Below, piece after piece: positions 17,424 through 28,190 of a stretch of 58,627 nucleotides of DNA (positions within the stretch are counted from its first letter, which is position 1; each line of letters begins with the position of its first letter). The notes beneath the pieces were generated by a model that worked only from the letters and a program-made list of their open reading frames with translations, was not told the origin of the DNA and did no database searches. This DNA comes from Lentzea kentuckyensis (GTDB lineage: Bacteria; Actinomycetota; Actinomycetes; Mycobacteriales; Pseudonocardiaceae). Location of the stretch: assembly GCF_002150765.1 (NCBI RefSeq), contig NZ_MUYM01000101.1, positions 1-58,627 on the forward strand, given 5' to 3'. The position numbers were made by a program, and so were the translations under genes.

Positions 17424-17582
17424 CGCAATTCCCCCTGTCGATCGAGCTGCCTTGTTCGAGCGACACCAGCGTGTCGTGGCGATCTGGCAGGAATCTGGGC
17501 CGGATCTGGTGCGGCCGATCCGGGGACACGGTCTTGCCCGCGACGCCCCGAGTCGTTATCCAGACTGACAAGGGGGAACGGG

Positions 17583-20258
17583 GTGTCAGTGATCTTCGGA
17601 ATTCTCGGTGAGGTTCAGGCGCGGGTGGCGGGAGCGCCCGTCGACGTCGGACCCGCCCGTCAGCGTTGTGTGCTGGCCGCGTTGCTGGTGGACCGCGGCC
17701 GTCCGGTGCCGCTGGATCTGTTGTGCGAGCGGGTGTGGGGTGATCGGCCGCCCAAGCACGCGCGCGACACGTTGTACGCCTACCTCTACCGGCTCCGTCA
17801 GGTGTTCGCTGACCTCCCGGGCGTGCGCATTCACCGCACCCGAGCGGGTTACGTCCTGCCGGTGCCGGAAGAGTCGGTGGATCTGCACCGCTTCCGGGCT
17901 CTCGCGCGGTCGGACGACCTGGCGGTGGTGGAGGAAGCGCTCGCGTTGTGGCGCGGGCCGGCACTGGACGGGGTGGACGGCGAATGGGCCGAGTCGGTGC
18001 GCCGCTCGCTCGAGCGGCAGCGGTGGTCGGCGTTGTTGCGGCGCAACGACATCGCGCTGCGGCTGGGCGGACACGGCGCGCTGGTCGCTGAGCTGACGAC
18101 GTTGGCGGAGGACCACCCGCTCGACGAACGGCTGGCGAGCCAGCTCGTGCTCGCGCTGCACGGCGACGGCAGGCAGGCGGACGCACTGCGGCACTACCAG
18201 CTGATGCGGCTACGGCTTGCCGAGGAACTGGGCACCGATCCGGGCGCGTTGCTGCAGGAGGCGCACCAGCAGGTGCTCACCGGTGACCCGCCGATCGAGC
18301 GCTCGGTGCCGACTCCACGGCAACTGCCCGCCGCGCCACGTCTGTTCGTCGGCCGGGCCGACGAGCTCGCCAGGATGGAGAAGTGCCTGGACGACTCCCC
18401 GGTGCTGGCCGTCGTGGGACCGTCCGGCATCGGGAAGACGACGCTCGCACTGCACTGGGCACATCGGGTCGCCGACCGCTACCCGGACGGCCAGCTCTAC
18501 CAGGACCTGCACGGCTTCGATCCGTCGGCACCACCGGTGGCGCCGACGGCCGTGGTGCGGGGGTTCCTCGAAGCGCTCGGGGTGCCGAGCTCGTCCGTGC
18601 CCGCCGACCCGGACGCGCGAACAGCGTTGTACCGCAGTGTGGTCGCGGCCAAACGCCTGCTGATCGTGCTGGACAACGCCCGCGACGCCACCCAGCTCAC
18701 CGGGCTGCTGCCGGGCACGGACCGCTGCACGGTCGTGATCACCAGCAGGCACCGGCTGACCGGGATGGCGGCTTCCCACGGCGTCCCGACGGTGCCACTG
18801 GACGTGCTGACCGAGGGCGAGATGCGTGACCTGCTGACCGGTTACCTGTCCTGGCAACGGCTCCACGACGAAACCGCGGCGGTCGACGAGTTGCTGCGGT
18901 GGTGCGCCGGCCTGCCGCTCGCGGTCGGTCTCGTCGGCGCTCGCGCGGCAGGCCAGCCCGGTTTCCCGCTCAGCTCGCTGGTGGACGAGCTGCGGGAGGC
19001 CGACAGCGTGGCCGCGCTGGACGAACCGGGCACCGGGCTGCGCGCCGTGTTCGAGACGTCCTACCGGGCGCTGCCGCCCGCCGAGGCGGAGGCGTTCCGC
19101 TTGCTGGGCCTCGCGCCCGGCCCGGACATCGGCACCGATGCGGCCGCCGCGTTGCTCGGGCTGCCCATCGCACGAGCCGGCGAAGTGTTGCGGCAGCTGG
19201 AATCCGGGCATCTGGTGCGGCGGCACAGCCCCGGTCGGTACCGGATGCACGACCTCGTCCGTGGTTACGCCGCGGAGTGCGCGCAGGAGGCTGATCGTGC
19301 GGCGTTGCACCGGGTGATCGATCACTACGTGCGCCGCGGGCTCGGCGCCGAACGGACTCTCTACCCGTACGGCACACCCAGCGGCATCGGCGGTCCGGTG
19401 CACGACGCCTTCGCGGACGAGTCGGAAGCGCTGGCGTGGCTGGAAGCCGAGTATCCGTGCCTGATGGCCGCCCAAAGCATCGCGGCCGGTCCCGCGGTGT
19501 GGCAGCTGGCGTGGGCGTTGGACAGCTTCCAACGGCGGCGCGGGTACATCCACGACCAGCTGGCCGTGTGGCAACGGGCCAGTGCCGCTGCTTCACAGGA
19601 GGCCATGCCGAGCGCGCGGGCCGTCTGCTTCTGGCGGCTCGGTGCGGCACTGGCCAGGGCCGGCAACCTGACCGAAGCCACGGACGAATTGCACAAGGCG
19701 TTGCGCGAACCGAACATGTCCGGGCAGGCCGACGCGCACCAGGCGTTGGCGTGGGTGTGGGAGCAGCGCGGCGACGACAGGATGGCGTTGCTACACGCCA
19801 CCGACGCGTTGCGCATCCTGGGCGATCTCGACGTCCCGATGCGCCAGGCGCACGCGCTCAACCAGGCCGGGTGGTACGCGGCCCGGCTGGACCACCTGGA
19901 GCAGGCCCGCCGCCACTGCACCGCCGCGCTGCAGCTCGCCCGCGCACACACCGACCAGGACGCGCAGGCGCGGATCCTGGACAGCCTCGGCTACATCGAG
20001 CACCGCGCGGGCGAGTACGCGCTCGCCGTGCGGCACTTCGAGGAGGCCGTGGCGTTGTACGACGCCGCGGGTGCGCCGTACGACTGTGCCGACACGCTGG
20101 ACCGGCTCGGGCTGAGCAGGTCCGCGGCCGGGCAGCACCGGGAGGCTCGTGCGGCGTGGCGGCGGGCGCGTGCCCTGTACGCGGGCCAGCACCGGCACGC
20201 CGACGTCGAGCGACTGGCCGGGCGACTGAACTCCACGTCCATGACCTCCGGTGGGTAA
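17583..20258 (+). CDS. AfsR/SARP-type regulator with BTAD, NB-ARC-like ATPase and TPR domains
   Basis: The 891-residue protein has an OmpR-type winged helix (1-90), a BTAD (~95-240), a P-loop GPSGIGKTT near residue 280, an NB-ARC-like region with LLIVLDNARD and VVITSRHR, and C-terminal TPR helices (~640-880). GTG 17583 follows AAGGGGGA; the frame upstream is antisense to the secreted-protein genes. It most likely regulates the divergent secreted pair and/or the following kinase-fold gene. The target is not evident. Confidence 0.85.
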   Translation: MSVIFGILGEVQARVAGAPVDVGPARQRCVLAALLVDRGRPVPLDLLCERVWGDRPPKHARDTLYAYLYRLRQVFADLPGVRIHRTRAGYVLPVPEESVDLHRFRALARSDDLAVVEEALALWRGPALDGVDGEWAESVRRSLERQRWSALLRRNDIALRLGGHGALVAELTTLAEDHPLDERLASQLVLALHGDGRQADALRHYQLMRLRLAEELGTDPGALLQEAHQQVLTGDPPIERSVPTPRQLPAAPRLFVGRADELARMEKCLDDSPVLAVVGPSGIGKTTLALHWAHRVADRYPDGQLYQDLHGFDPSAPPVAPTAVVRGFLEALGVPSSSVPADPDARTALYRSVVAAKRLLIVLDNARDATQLTGLLPGTDRCTVVITSRHRLTGMAASHGVPTVPLDVLTEGEMRDLLTGYLSWQRLHDETAAVDELLRWCAGLPLAVGLVGARAAGQPGFPLSSLVDELREADSVAALDEPGTGLRAVFETSYRALPPAEAEAFRLLGLAPGPDIGTDAAAALLGLPIARAGEVLRQLESGHLVRRHSPGRYRMHDLVRGYAAECAQEADRAALHRVIDHYVRRGLGAERTLYPYGTPSGIGGPVHDAFADESEALAWLEAEYPCLMAAQSIAAGPAVWQLAWALDSFQRRRGYIHDQLAVWQRASAAASQEAMPSARAVCFWRLGAALARAGNLTEATDELHKALREPNMSGQADAHQALAWVWEQRGDDRMALLHATDALRILGDLDVPMRQAHALNQAGWYAARLDHLEQARRHCTAALQLARAHTDQDAQARILDSLGYIEHRAGEYALAVRHFEEAVALYDAAGAPYDCADTLDRLGLSRSAAGQHREARAAWRRARALYAGQHRHADVERLAGRLNSTSMTSGG

Positions 20259-21219
20259 CTTCGATCAGGTGACCCGCCTGACCACCCACGCCTCTGTCTC
20301 GGCCGCGTTGGCGCGGCTCAGCGATCACGAGTTGAGCGACCTGCTGGAACGGGCCGTGCCGAACGGATCAGGAATCGGCGGGCCCACGGCGTTGCTGGAC
20401 GTCGCGGGCACTCGGGTGTTCGTGAAGCGGTTGCCGCTGACAGACCTGGAGTTGCGGCCGGAGAACGTCAGGTCGACCGCGAACCTCTACGACCTGCCGG
20501 TGCACCTGCACTACGGCGTCGGGTTGATCGGCTCAGCGGGCTTCGGGGCGTGGCGCGAACTGGCCGCGCACACCATGACGACGGACTGGGTGCTGAAGGG
20601 CGAGCACGACGGCTTCCCGCTGACGTACCACTGGCGCGTTCTGCCGCACCCAGGCCAGACGCTGTCGGAGGAACTGGACCAGGCCGTCGACTACTGGGGA
20701 CCGGTGATCAGCCCCCGGCTCGAGGCGCTGCGAAACTCCACCGCGAGCATCGCGTTGTTCCTGGAGTACTTCCCGCACAACCTGCACGACTGGCTGAACG
20801 GCCAGGACGACCTCGAATCCGCCTGCGAGCTGGTCGAACGGGAGCTGCGCGACGGGGTGGAGTTCATGAACTCCCAGGGCCTGCTGCACTTCGACGGCCA
20901 CTTCCAGAACGTGCTGACCGACGGCGAGCGCCTCTACTTCGCCGACTACGGCCTCGCGATCTCCTCCCAGTTCGACCTGTCCGAGGAGGAGATCGCGTTC
21001 TTCACCGAGAACCAGGACTACGACCGCCACTACACCGTCACGCACCTGGTCATGTGGTTCTCGTACGCCCTGCGCTCGCAGGGGGTTCCGCCGCGGGTCG
21101 CCGAGATCCTCCACCGCCACAACGACGTCGCCGCGGTCATGAAGGATTTCTACCGCAGGTTCCAGCACGAGAGCAGGCGGACCCCGTACCCGGCAGAGGA
21201 CCTCAGATCCGTTCGATGA
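20251..21219 (+). CDS. Protein-kinase-fold protein, substrate unknown
   Basis: The 322-residue protein keeps a recognisable kinase core: a loop at GSGIGGPTALLDV (39-51), Lys59 in FVKRL, Glu103 region (GAWRELAA), a catalytic loop HFDGHFQN with Asp215 and Asn220, and DYG (232-234) in place of DFG. The start overlaps the regulator stop by eight bases; an in-frame GTG at 20269 is an alternative. It may phosphorylate a protein or a small molecule. Its stop overlaps the end of convergent fadA5 by 17 bp. Confidence 0.7.
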   Translation: MGNFDQVTRLTTHASVSAALARLSDHELSDLLERAVPNGSGIGGPTALLDVAGTRVFVKRLPLTDLELRPENVRSTANLYDLPVHLHYGVGLIGSAGFGAWRELAAHTMTTDWVLKGEHDGFPLTYHWRVLPHPGQTLSEELDQAVDYWGPVISPRLEALRNSTASIALFLEYFPHNLHDWLNGQDDLESACELVERELRDGVEFMNSQGLLHFDGHFQNVLTDGERLYFADYGLAISSQFDLSEEEIAFFTENQDYDRHYTVTHLVMWFSYALRSQGVPPRVAEILHRHNDVAAVMKDFYRRFQHESRRTPYPAEDLRSVR

Positions 21220-22330
21220 TCGTGCCGGTGGCCAACGCGCCGCCGGCGCACATCGTGATCAACGCCGTGGTCGCGTCCCGCCGCTCCAGCTCGTGCAGCG
21301 CCGTGGTGATCAGCCGCGTCCCGGTGCTGCCCACCGGGTGACCGATCGCGATCGCCCCGCCGTTGACGTTGACCCGGTCGAGGTTCGGCCGATGCACCGC
21401 CGCCCACGACAGCACGACCGACGCGAACGCCTCGTTGACCTCGAACAGGTCGATGTCCGCCATCTTCATGCCGGACCGCGAAAGCAACCGCGCGGTCGCG
21501 TCCACCGGCCCGTCCAGGTGGTAGTACGGGTCCGACCCGACCAGGCACTGCGTCACGATCCGTGCGCGTGGCTTGAGTCCGTGCGCTCGCGCGAACTCCT
21601 CGTCCACGACCATCACGGCGGACGCGCCGTCGGAGATCTGCGAGGACGTGCCGGCGGTGTGCACGCCGTCGGGCACGACAGGCTTCAAGGCGGCCAACGC
21701 CTCCAGCGACGTCTCCCGCAGGCCCTGATCGGTGTCGACCAGGTCCTCGCCGACTTTGACCGGCACGACCTCGGCGGTGAACCGCCCGGCCGCCCACGCC
21801 GCCCGCGCCCGGTTCTGCGACTGCACGCCGAACCGGTCGACCTCCTCGCGGCCGATCCCACGCCGTGCCGCCACCCGTTCCGCGGCGACGAACTGGTTGG
21901 GCAGGTCGATGGTCCACGAGTCGGGGCGCGGCATGCCGGTCTCGCCGATGTTCGACCGCAGCGGAACGCGGCTCATCGCCTCGACCCCGCAGGCGATGCC
22001 GCAGTCGATCGCGCCCGCCGCGATCAGGCCGGCGATGAGGTGCGTGGACTGCTGGGCCGAGCCGCACTGGGCGTCGACGGTGGTGCAGCCGGTGGTCTGC
22101 GGCAGGCCCGCGTGCAGCCAGGACGTCCGGGTGATGTTGTTCGACTGCTCCCCGGCCTGCGTCACGGTGCCGCCGATGACCTGTTCGACGGTGGACGGAT
22201 CGACGCCGGTCCGGTCGAGCAGTCCCCGTTGTGCCGCACCGAGGAGTTCGGCGGCGTGCAGGCCGGACAGCCAGCCGTTGCGCCTGCCGATGGGCGTGCG
22301 CACCGCTCCCACGATCACCGGACTGCCCAC
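21203..22330 (-). CDS. fadA5: FadA5, steroid side-chain thiolase
   Basis: The 375-residue thiolase has nucleophilic Cys89 in DAQCGSAQQ, NEAFASVVLSW, GHPVGSTG and the C-terminal CAGGALATG. The N-terminus SPVIVGAVRTPIGRRNGWLSGLHAAELLGA is typical of FadA5, which cleaves 3-oxo-steroid side-chain CoA esters to propionyl-CoA or acetyl-CoA plus the shortened ester. GTG 22330 has GAGGAGG upstream. It is divergent from cyp125 with two KstR boxes between. Confidence 0.92.
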   Translation of the reverse strand: MGSPVIVGAVRTPIGRRNGWLSGLHAAELLGAAQRGLLDRTGVDPSTVEQVIGGTVTQAGEQSNNITRTSWLHAGLPQTTGCTTVDAQCGSAQQSTHLIAGLIAAGAIDCGIACGVEAMSRVPLRSNIGETGMPRPDSWTIDLPNQFVAAERVAARRGIGREEVDRFGVQSQNRARAAWAAGRFTAEVVPVKVGEDLVDTDQGLRETSLEALAALKPVVPDGVHTAGTSSQISDGASAVMVVDEEFARAHGLKPRARIVTQCLVGSDPYYHLDGPVDATARLLSRSGMKMADIDLFEVNEAFASVVLSWAAVHRPNLDRVNVNGGAIAIGHPVGSTGTRLITTALHELERRDATTALITMCAGGALATGTIIERI

Positions 22331-22354
22331 GCGAGCCTCCTCAGACCAGAAAAC

Positions 22355-22368
22355 TAGAACACGTTCCT
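22355..22368. promoter_or_regulatory. KstR box upstream of fadA5
   Basis: TAGAACACGTTCCT matches the KstR pattern TAGAACnnGTTCTA with the last two positions altered. It is 24 bases from the fadA5 GTG. KstR is a TetR repressor released by 3-oxo-cholestenoyl-CoA-type ligands; its gene is not in this window. Confidence 0.85.
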
Positions 22369-22430
22369 GTGAGCCTCCAGATTGGCCGCATGAGGGCTTC
22401 AACACAAGGCGCAACCGTGTTTGAATCAGA

Positions 22431-22444
22431 TAGAACGCGTTCCA
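22431..22444. promoter_or_regulatory. KstR box upstream of cyp125
   Basis: TAGAACGCGTTCCA matches the KstR palindrome in all AAC/GTT core positions. It lies 14 bases before the GTG of cyp125 and just ahead of its ribosome site AGGAGG. Confidence 0.85.
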
Positions 22445-22458
22445 CCTAGGAGGTTCCT

Positions 22459-23685
22459 GTGGGCAAGCCGCGCATTCCGGAAGGCTTCGACTTCACCGAC
22501 CCCGACATGTACGCGAGCCGTCTGCCCGTCGAGGAGCTCGCCGAACTCCGCAAGACCGCGCCGATCTGGTGGAACTCCAAACCGCACGGCCAGGGCGGTT
22601 TTCCCGACGAGGGCTACTGGGTGGTGACCAGGCATCACGACGTGAAGGAGGTCTCGCGCAACAGCGAGGTCTTCTCCAGCCGGGAGAACACCGCGATCAT
22701 CCGGTTCAAGGACGACATGCCGCGCGACAACATCGAGATGCAGCGGCTGCTCTTGCTGAACATGGACCCCCCGACGCACACGAAGCAGCGCGGCATCGTC
22801 TCCCGCGGCTTCACCCCGAGGGCGGTCAACGCCCTGCGCGAGGCCCTCACCGAGCGTGCCGAGCGGATCGTGGCGGAGGCGCTCGCGAAGGGAAGCGGCG
22901 ACTTCGTCACCGACGTGGCGTGCGAGCTGCCGCTGCAGGCGATCGCGGAGCTGATCGGCATCCCGCAGGAGGACCGCCGCAAGATCTTCGACTGGTCGAA
23001 CCAGATGATCGCCTACGACGACCCCGAGTTCGAGATCGAACCGCTCGCCGCGGCCACCGAACTGCTCGGCTACTCGTGGACGATGGCCGAGGACCGCCGC
23101 AAGTGCCCGCGCCAGGACATCGTCACCAAGCTCGTCCAGGCCGACGCGGACGGGGCGTTCCTCGCGTCGGAGGAGTTCGGCTTCTTCGTGCTGTTGCTCG
23201 CCGTCGCCGGCAACGAGACCACGCGCAACGCCATCACGCACGGCATGAAGGCGTTCTTCGACCACCCCGAGCAGTGGGAGCTGTTCAAGTCGCAGCGCCC
23301 CGCGACGGCCGGCGACGAGATCGTCCGGTTCGCCACGCCGGTGATGTCGTTCCAGCGCACCGCGATGTCGGACACCGTGCTGAGCGGCGTGGAGATCAAG
23401 CAGGGCCAGCGGGTCGGGATGTTCTACTCGTCCGCGAACTTCGACGAGGAGGTGTTCGCCGAACCGGAGAAGTTCGACATCCTCCGCGACCCCAACCCGC
23501 ACCTCGGGTTCGGCGGCAGCGGCGCGCACTTCTGCATCGGCGCGAACCTCGCCCGGCTGGAGATCGACCTGATCTTCAACGCGATCGCCGACGCCATGCC
23601 CAACATCAGGCAGGTGGAGGAACCGCGGCGGCTGCGTTCGGGCTGGCTCAACGGCATCAAGGAGTTCCGCGTCCAGTACGCCTGA
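22459..23685 (+). CDS. cyp125: CYP125-type steroid C26/C27 monooxygenase
   Basis: The 408-residue P450 has the I-helix AGNET (250-254), EIVR of the K helix (287-290) and the heme loop FGGSGAHFCIG with Cys359. Blocks such as NMDPPTHTKQRGIVSRGFTPRAV, ELPLQAIAELIGIPQEDR and RLRSGWLNGIKEF match CYP125, which oxidises the terminal side-chain methyl of cholest-4-en-3-one to the acid. The GTG start follows AGGAGGTTCCT. The ferredoxin at 39661 is a plausible electron donor. Confidence 0.92.
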   Translation: MGKPRIPEGFDFTDPDMYASRLPVEELAELRKTAPIWWNSKPHGQGGFPDEGYWVVTRHHDVKEVSRNSEVFSSRENTAIIRFKDDMPRDNIEMQRLLLLNMDPPTHTKQRGIVSRGFTPRAVNALREALTERAERIVAEALAKGSGDFVTDVACELPLQAIAELIGIPQEDRRKIFDWSNQMIAYDDPEFEIEPLAAATELLGYSWTMAEDRRKCPRQDIVTKLVQADADGAFLASEEFGFFVLLLAVAGNETTRNAITHGMKAFFDHPEQWELFKSQRPATAGDEIVRFATPVMSFQRTAMSDTVLSGVEIKQGQRVGMFYSSANFDEEVFAEPEKFDILRDPNPHLGFGGSGAHFCIGANLARLEIDLIFNAIADAMPNIRQVEEPRRLRSGWLNGIKEFRVQYA

Positions 23686-23693
23686 AAGCGATC

Positions 23694-23719
23694 TGGCCCC
23701 TCCCGTCTGGGAGGGGCCA
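23694..23719. terminator. Bidirectional terminator hairpin between cyp125 and the NTF2-like gene
   Basis: TGGCCCCTCCC (23694-23704) pairs perfectly with GGGAGGGGCCA (23709-23719) over the loop GTCT, nine bases after the cyp125 stop and nine before the convergent stop at 23728. Confidence 0.85.
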
Positions 23720-23727
23720 GCGAGCCA

Positions 23728-24165
23728 TCAGGGCGTTTTCAGAGTGGCGAGTGCTCGTTCGGTTTCCCAGAAGGCACGCATGGACCGGATCAGGCCGTCC
23801 TCGCCGACGTTGTAGACGAAGACACCTTCGGTGTCGACGCGAGCGCCGCCGGGCAGGAAAGCGCTGATCACGCCGACGTTCGCGCATTCGGAACCCGCCG
23901 CGAACGAATCGTGCATCGCGAACTCGAAGCGTTCGACGTTGGCGATCGCCAGGTCCCAGAACGCCGCGATCGCCTCCTTGCCGTGGTGGCCCTTGCCCTC
24001 GGCGTCGAACATCGACGGCCCCACCGGGTCCTCGACCACGGCGTCCTCGGCGAACAACGCCAGCCACTCGTCCTTGGCCCCACGCGTCACGGCGTCCATC
24101 GAACGCCAGGAAGCCACCCGCGCGGGCGTCTCGGTCTTCGAGGCCTTCCAGGTCACCGCGGTCAT
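23728..24165 (-). CDS. SnoaL/NTF2-like small protein
   Basis: The 145-residue protein has an NTF2-like (SnoaL/ketosteroid-isomerase superfamily) pattern: an N-terminal helix region, LFAEDAVVEDPVGPS, GKEAIAAFWD, HDSFAAG and a final MRAFWE strand. The ATG overlaps the preceding stop by four bases; it ends the operon DUF35-ltp4-ltp3-luciferase-like. The fold includes steroid Δ5-isomerases and polyketide cyclases, so a steroid isomerase or hydratase-like role is possible but unproven. Confidence 0.75.
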   Translation of the reverse strand: MTAVTWKASKTETPARVASWRSMDAVTRGAKDEWLALFAEDAVVEDPVGPSMFDAEGKGHHGKEAIAAFWDLAIANVERFEFAMHDSFAAGSECANVGVISAFLPGGARVDTEGVFVYNVGEDGLIRSMRAFWETERALATLKTP

Positions 24166-25018
24166 GCGAACTCTCCGATCACTTCGTCGGCGAAGCGCCG
24201 AAGTCCGTCCTTCTTGGCCTGCAAGCCGCCGTCGAACCCCACGCCGTAGAACAGCCAGGGCACCACGATCACGTCCGTCACGCCGATCTCGTCGAGCTGC
24301 CGGTAGCCGTCCAGCCCGAACCGGTCGATGCACACGGCCTGGATCTCGAACGGCCGCTCGAACGCGCCCAGGTCCGTGAGCTGCGCGATCACCGACTTCA
24401 GGTCCTCGAACTTGATCATCGCGGACGTCCACCCGTCACCGACCCTGGCGGCGCGCTTCAGCGCGGCGGGGGAGTGGCCGCCCACGTAGAACGGCACCGG
24501 TGAGGTGGGCGCCGGCGACATCTGCAGCCGGTCGAAGTCGAAGTAGTCGCCGTGGTACTCGACCATTCCGCCGCCCAGCACCAGCTTCAGCACATCGATC
24601 ATCTCGTCGACCCGCGGGCCCCGGTTCTTGAACGGGGCGCCGCACCACTCGAACTCCTCCGGCGACCAGCCGAGCCCGACGCCCAGCCCGAAGCGGTTGC
24701 CGGTCAGGTGCGCGACCGAGCCGACCTGGCGCGCCAGCAGCAACGGGTTGCGGGAGCCCAGTTTCAGGACCTGGGTGTAGAAGTGGATGCGGGACGTCAC
24801 GGCGCCCATCGCGGCCGCGGCGACGAACGGGTCCACCCACGGGGTGTCGGCGTTCCACATGCGGGAGCCGTCGGGGGTGTAGGGGTAGTCCGCGGAGACC
24901 TTCTCCGAGAAGAAGAGCGAGTCCGGCAGCGCGATCGACGAGTAGCCGCACTCCTCGGCACACTGGGCCAACTCGGTCAGCTGGTCGAGCGGGCTCATGG
25001 CGATACCGACGGTGAACT

Positions 25019-25022
<4 letters not shown>
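24162..25022 (-). CDS. Luciferase-like (LLM class) F420-dependent-type oxidoreductase
   Basis: The 286-residue protein has a TIM-barrel LLM pattern: FTVGIAMSPLDQLTELAQCAEECGYSSIALPD at the start, HFYTQVLKLGSRNPLLLARQVGSVAHLTGNRFGLGVGLGWSPEEFEWCG in the middle and VPFYVGGHSPAALKRAARVGDGW. GTG 25022 overlaps the stop of the ltp3-like gene by four bases. The operon places it in side-chain catabolism; cofactor use (F420 rather than FMN) is inferred from the subfamily. Confidence 0.8.
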
Positions 25023-26161
<1,139 letters not shown>

Positions 26162-27214
26162 CTACTCCCGTCCTTCCATGACGCAGACGAGGTTCTGTTG
26201 GAGCAACGGCCCGCTGGTCGCGTGCCCGAGCACCTTCGCGGCGCTGCCGTCGTGCACGCGCCGTGCCGCCTCGCCGATCCGCGCCAGCCCGGCCGCGAAC
26301 ATCGGGTTGCCGGCCAGCACGCCGCCGGACGGGTTGACGGTGATGTCGCCGAGCCCGAGTGCCTGGCGCAGCAGGATCTCCTGATGGCTGAACGGTGCGT
26401 GCAGCTCCGCGATCTCGACGCCGTCGGTACCGGCCGCCTTGCCCGCGGCCACGGTCGAGGGAGACGTCAGCAGGTCGCGCGCGCCGAACGACGGTGAGTC
26501 GACCCGGTGCTCGAACCCGGTGATCCACGCCGGCCGTTCGCACAGCTCGCGCGCACGGTCACCGGCCGCCAGCACGATCGTCGCGGCGCCGTCGGTGATC
26601 GGCGCGCAGTCGTGCCGCCGCAACGGATCCGCGACGTAGTCAGACGCCAGCAGTTCGTCGACGTCGACGTTGCCGGACAGCTGCGCCAGCGGGTTCGAGA
26701 GAGCCGCCGAACGACTTCGGGCCGCCACGGACGCCATCGCCCGCTCGTCCCACAGCCCGGCCTCGATGCCCATCCGCGCCTGAATTCCGGCGAGGCCGAT
26801 GGAGTCCGGCCACAGCGGCGTCACGACGTAGGGATCGAGCTGCATCGCCATGACCCTGCGCAGGTCACCGGCGGACGACTTGCCGAAGCCGTAGACCAGC
26901 GCCGTGTCGACCTCGCCGCACAGCAGCTTCACCCAGGCTTCATAGAGCGCCCAGGCCGCGTCCATCTCGACGTGTGACTCGGCGATCGGCGGGAACGCGC
27001 CGATCGCGTCGACCGCGGAGACGAACGAGAAGGCGCGCCCGGCCAGGTAGTCCGACGAGCCGGAGCACCAGAACCCGATGTCGGACTTCGTCAGCCCCAG
27101 CGAGCCGAGCACCTCGTGGAAGATCGGCACCAGCATCTCGACACCGTTGGTGGTGCCGTCGGTCTCGCGCACGCAGGGCGTCTGCGCGAACCCCACTACC
27201 GCGACGTCACGCAT
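26162..27214 (-). CDS. ltp4: Ltp4-like lipid-transfer/thiolase-fold protein
   Basis: The 350-residue protein resembles the lipid-transfer thiolase group: RDVAVVGFAQTPCVRE, GFWCSGSSDYLAGRAFSF near residues 55-75, ITDGAATIVLA, and NPSGGVLAGNPMFAAGL then GHATSGPLLQQN. ATG 27214 is preceded by GAGGCTCGC. It is followed at once by the ltp3-like gene and preceded by DUF35, the order DUF35-ltp4-ltp3 known near mycobacterial Rv3521-Rv3523. Likely role: C-C cleavage or condensation on a side-chain CoA ester as a heteromer. Confidence 0.75.
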   Translation of the reverse strand: MRDVAVVGFAQTPCVRETDGTTNGVEMLVPIFHEVLGSLGLTKSDIGFWCSGSSDYLAGRAFSFVSAVDAIGAFPPIAESHVEMDAAWALYEAWVKLLCGEVDTALVYGFGKSSAGDLRRVMAMQLDPYVVTPLWPDSIGLAGIQARMGIEAGLWDERAMASVAARSRSAALSNPLAQLSGNVDVDELLASDYVADPLRRHDCAPITDGAATIVLAAGDRARELCERPAWITGFEHRVDSPSFGARDLLTSPSTVAAGKAAGTDGVEIAELHAPFSHQEILLRQALGLGDITVNPSGGVLAGNPMFAAGLARIGEAARRVHDGSAAKVLGHATSGPLLQQNLVCVMEGRE

Positions 27215-27221
27215 GCGAGCC

Positions 27222-28181
27222 TCACAGGTGCTGGGAGTAGGAGTCGAACGGCGCGTCCGGCTCGCCGGAAGGCTTGAAGTGGTCGATGTTCTGCATCGTC
27301 GGACCCCACTGCTCACGCGGCTTCCACACCGCCTCCACGCGCATGCCCATCCGCACGTCCTCGGGTGCGACGCCGAGCAGCAGGTGCAGGAACGGGATGT
27401 CCGCGCCGTCCAGCAGCACGTAGGCCGAGACGTACGGCGGTGGGATCCGCTGGCCCAGGAACGGCACGTTGACCACGCAGAACGTCGTGATCGTGCCGCG
27501 GTCGGACAGCTCGATCTGATCCGTGGTCGGCACGCCGTCGGTGGGGCAGGCCGGCCGCGGCGGGAAGTAGACCTTCAAGCACGCCGGGCAGCGTTGGGCG
27601 ATCAGCCGGCCGTCCATCAGGCCGCGCAGGAACGGGTCCTCGGTCGGTGACGCCGAGTGCGTGTAGTGGAGGTTCACCGGGGTGGTGACCATCGTGACGT
27701 CGTCGGCCTCCGCGGGGTCCGCCGGGGGGCCGTCGGAGAGTTCGAAGCACTCGATGTCGGTGATCGCCCCGACGCGGTCGTCGCGCCATCGCACCCGCAC
27801 GCGCGCGCCCGTCGACATCTGGTCCGGCGAACCGGCGTCGACGGCGTGCAGCAGCGCGGTGTCGGCGCCGTCGAGCTGGATCAACGCCCACGCGAACGGC
27901 CGGTCGAGCGGCTGCCCTTCGAGCGGCGCGGGAATCCACGACCAGCCGCGCACGACGCCGGTGGCCGCCACGTCCACGAACTCCGACAACCGCTCGGCGG
28001 TCACCGGGTCGTACTCGAGCGGCGGCACGTGCACCCGGCCGTCGGAACCGCGGATCCCCGTCACCTTGCGGCGGCGCAGATCCGAGAGGAACCGGCCCAG
28101 TGTCGGGCCGGTCGAGCGCGTGTAGTCGAAGCCCACGTCGAGCGGAGCACTGAGTGGCTTCGTACTGGGCGGCCGAGTCAC
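27222..28181 (-). CDS. DUF35 OB-fold / zinc-ribbon protein (Rv3521-like)
   Basis: The 319-residue protein seems to hold two OB-fold units: one around residues 60-155 and a C-terminal DUF35 unit with the rubredoxin-like zinc ribbon CPACLKVYFPPRPACPTDG (C-x2-C-x10-C, last cysteine only three in number here) followed by the OB fold. DUF35 proteins bind acyl-CoA and partner with thiolase-like Ltp proteins, encoded directly downstream. GTG 28181 is 10 bases from a KstR box and divergent from the luciferase-like gene at 28227. Confidence 0.8.
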   Translation of the reverse strand: MTRPPSTKPLSAPLDVGFDYTRSTGPTLGRFLSDLRRRKVTGIRGSDGRVHVPPLEYDPVTAERLSEFVDVAATGVVRGWSWIPAPLEGQPLDRPFAWALIQLDGADTALLHAVDAGSPDQMSTGARVRVRWRDDRVGAITDIECFELSDGPPADPAEADDVTMVTTPVNLHYTHSASPTEDPFLRGLMDGRLIAQRCPACLKVYFPPRPACPTDGVPTTDQIELSDRGTITTFCVVNVPFLGQRIPPPYVSAYVLLDGADIPFLHLLLGVAPEDVRMGMRVEAVWKPREQWGPTMQNIDHFKPSGEPDAPFDSYSQHL

Positions 28182-28190
28182 AGATCAAAG

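Noticed and set aside
17001..17582. A longer N-terminus for the AfsR-like regulator
   Set aside because: The extension is antisense to a secreted protein with a clear signal peptide. The winged-helix domain starts at GTG 17583 behind a ribosome site.
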